Shown here piece by piece: positions 62,495 to 64,000 of a DNA stretch of 64,000 bases. Source of the stretch: Finegoldia magna ATCC 29328. GTDB lineage: Bacteria > Bacillota > Clostridia > Tissierellales > Peptoniphilaceae. Positions within the stretch are counted from its first letter, which is position 1. Every line of letters starts with the position of its first letter. The DNA is taken from contig NC_010376.1 in the NCBI RefSeq assembly GCF_000010185.1, forward strand, positions 1,187,501 to 1,251,500, read 5' to 3'. Below the pieces are notes generated by a model. That model ran no database searches, was not told the DNA's origin, and saw only the letters and a program-made list of their open reading frames with translations. The position numbers and the translations under genes are program-made.

Positions 62495-63601
62495 ATGTCA
62501 GAATCAAAATTTGAAGAGTTTCCATACGGAGAACTTGGAATCATAGCTATGAAAAACATTGAAGGTTTGGCAAAAGAAGTTGACGAACTTTTAATGAAAA
62601 AAAACGGTGCAACACAAAGTTATTTATTAAAAATAACAGAATCCAGATTTAGTAACGGCGAAGGAAAAGTTACAATCGATGAATCAGTTAGAGGTCGTGA
62701 TATTTTAATCATATCAGACGTTGGAAATTATGGATTGAAGTACAATATGTTTGGTGAACAAACTATAATTGGTCCAGATGAACACTTCCAAGATATCAAA
62801 AGAGTAATCTCCGCAATCAATGGAAAAGCTTCTCGTATCAATGTAATGATGCCTCTTTTATATTCATCTCGTCAACACAGACGTAAATCAAGAGAATCGC
62901 TTGATTGTGCAATGGCACTTCAAGAATTAGAATCCATGGGAGTAGATGGAATTTACACATTTGATGTGCATGATCCAAACGTCCAAAACGCAATCCCATT
63001 GATGACATTTGAAAACATCTATCCTACAGCAGAAATAGTTAATTATTTCCTAGAAAAAGAAGAAATAACTACTGATGAATTAGACAAAAAAGACATGATT
63101 ATAATTTCACCAGATACAGGCGCAATGGATAGAGCAATTTACTATTCAAATATTTTAAAACAAGACATAGGTTTATTCTACAAAAGACGTGATTACACTA
63201 AAGTTGTAGACGGCAAGAACCCTATAATCGAACACAAATACATCGGACGTGAAGTTGATGGAAAAGATATTTTAATCGTAGATGATATGATTGCTTCTGG
63301 TGGATCTGTTATTGATATAGCAAAACAATTGAAAAAACAAAACGCTAAGAGAATATTCTGCGCAGTAAGCTTCGCATTGTTTACTGAAGGCCCTGACAAA
63401 TTTGACCAAATGTACAATGAAGGATTTATCAACGGAGTTTATTCTACAAACTTAACTTACGTACCTGAATCAATTAAAAATAAAGAATGGTTCCACGCTG
63501 TAGATATGAGTGAATTGATGAGTGAATTCATTCACCACATCAATAGAGAAGAATCCATCTCAATATTGTTAGATAAAACAAGAGGTATTAACATTTTATA
63601 A
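62495..63601 (+). CDS. prs: Ribose-phosphate pyrophosphokinase, divergent
   Basis: 368 residues versus about 315 in the classic family. The PRPP loop is DDMIASGGS, the flexible loop RQHRRKSRESLD, and the metal-binding segment FDVHDPNVQNAI, all recognisable but divergent. The protein would make PRPP from ribose 5-phosphate and ATP. An insertion of about 15-20 residues before the flexible loop (around NYGLKYNMFG) distinguishes it. AAGGAGG precedes ATG. The CobD/HisC-like gene follows by 10 bp. Confidence 0.87.
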   Translation: MSESKFEEFPYGELGIIAMKNIEGLAKEVDELLMKKNGATQSYLLKITESRFSNGEGKVTIDESVRGRDILIISDVGNYGLKYNMFGEQTIIGPDEHFQDIKRVISAINGKASRINVMMPLLYSSRQHRRKSRESLDCAMALQELESMGVDGIYTFDVHDPNVQNAIPLMTFENIYPTAEIVNYFLEKEEITTDELDKKDMIIISPDTGAMDRAIYYSNILKQDIGLFYKRRDYTKVVDGKNPIIEHKYIGREVDGKDILIVDDMIASGGSVIDIAKQLKKQNAKRIFCAVSFALFTEGPDKFDQMYNEGFINGVYSTNLTYVPESIKNKEWFHAVDMSELMSEFIHHINREESISILLDKTRGINIL

Positions 63602-63611
63602 GGAGAAAATA

Positions 63612-64000
63612 ATGAAATCATCTCACGGAGCAAATCTTTTTGAAATACAAAAAGAATACGGATTTAATATAGATGAAATCAAGGATTTCAGTTCTAATGT
63701 CAATCCTTTAGGCCCAAGCCCTAAAGCGATGACTAAGCTTGAAAAAAATCTTAATAAAGTCGGAGTTTATCCCGACCCAAATTACGATCAATTGCTATCA
63801 TCTATTGAAGAATACACCAATGTATCAAGAGACAAAATCTTGCTTACATCCGGAAGCACTAATTTGATTTCATCATTTATATCCCTTATCAATCCAAAAA
63901 ACGCAATAATATTCAACCCTAGTTATTCAGAATATGAAAGGGAACTTAATAAAATCAACTCCAATATAATTTCTTATGATTTGGATAAATCAAATGATTT
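63612..64000 (+). CDS. CobD/HisC-like PLP aminotransferase, N-terminal part (runs off window)
   Basis: 129 complete codons are visible. SSHGANLFEIQKEYGF and DFSSNVNPLGPSPKAM closely follow the N-terminus of threonine-phosphate decarboxylase (CobD) and histidinol-phosphate aminotransferase. ILLTSGSTNLISSF matches the next conserved stretch. The PLP lysine lies beyond the window, so the exact activity cannot be given; no cobalamin or histidine genes are next to it here. AAGGAG precedes ATG; it is in operon with prs. Confidence 0.82.
   Translation, partial: MKSSHGANLFEIQKEYGFNIDEIKDFSSNVNPLGPSPKAMTKLEKNLNKVGVYPDPNYDQLLSSIEEYTNVSRDKILLTSGSTNLISSFISLINPKNAIIFNPSYSEYERELNKINSNIISYDLDKSND

Noticed and set aside
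1-64000. Insertion sequences, prophage genes, CRISPR arrays and tRNA genes
   Set aside because: No transposase, integrase, phage structural gene, regular repeat array or tRNA cloverleaf was recognised by eye; a tRNA or CRISPR scan would be decisive.

Overview
The window looks like chromosome of a low-GC, anaerobic Gram-positive bacterium of the Tissierellia/Peptoniphilaceae type, most likely Finegoldia or a close relative. The basis is the 16S rRNA 5' end at the left edge, very AT-rich DNA, strong AAGGAGG-type ribosome binding sites, Firmicutes gene order (tmk-darA-holB-ricT-trmN6-rsmI, rpsF-ssb-rpsR, rpoB-rpoC), a T-box in front of ileS, an Na+-NQR-type operon and BcrA/BadF-type dehydratase-activator proteins. 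The species is an inference; no database search was possible. Most genes lie on the minus strand.

Layout. 1-560: 5' end of a 16S gene (minus) with a tandem promoter region. 565-2380: split ThrE-type exporter and a nitroreductase. 2434-6341: nqrBCDEF-like operon without nqrA. 6634-11288: YbhN/MprF-like membrane protein, ileS and its T-box. 11288-21901: accessory island of secreted proteins, with a CWB2/C39-like surface protein, two CAMP-factor homologues (one fused to Ig-like domains), and two large papain-like (C1) proteases with lectin-like and Ig-like domains. 21941-27483: amino-acid ABC transporter, truA and the ECF energizing module. 27544-34723: rpoC and rpoB. 34920-43766: thioesterase, HerA, NurA, RsmI, TrmN6, a ferredoxin too short for ordinary ORF callers, RicT, HolB, two DarA-like proteins, Tmk and L25. 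43854-47712: BofA-like protein, Tpx, a metal P-type ATPase with a small partner, and thioredoxin. 47722-52069: VanY-like protein with lost catalytic residues, CapD-like sugar-nucleotide enzyme, IlvE. 52124-53193: rpsF-ssb-rpsR with its S6:S18-type leader. 53393-64000: TIM-barrel protein with BioY, type 2 IPP isomerase, LCP protein, a 1401-residue dehydratase-activator fusion, radical SAM protein, TadA, PRPP synthetase and a CobD/HisC-like aminotransferase cut by the window end.

How it fits together. The NQR-like complex would couple NADH oxidation to Na+ movement. EcfA1/A2/T could energize BioY, encoded 27 kb away, as well as other S components. The most distinctive part is the secreted-protein island. 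Three minus-strand genes (C1 protease, CAMP-Ig fusion, CAMP) read as one unit, and the first two end in the same roughly 80-residue C-terminal module. A second C1 protease diverges from them. The C1 plus lectin-like architecture recalls clostridial Cwp84, and the CWB2 repeats that Cwp84 carries itself are here on a neighbouring gene. Start codons were chosen by Shine-Dalgarno spacing, so several differ from the longest ORF. Promoters and terminators were read by eye.
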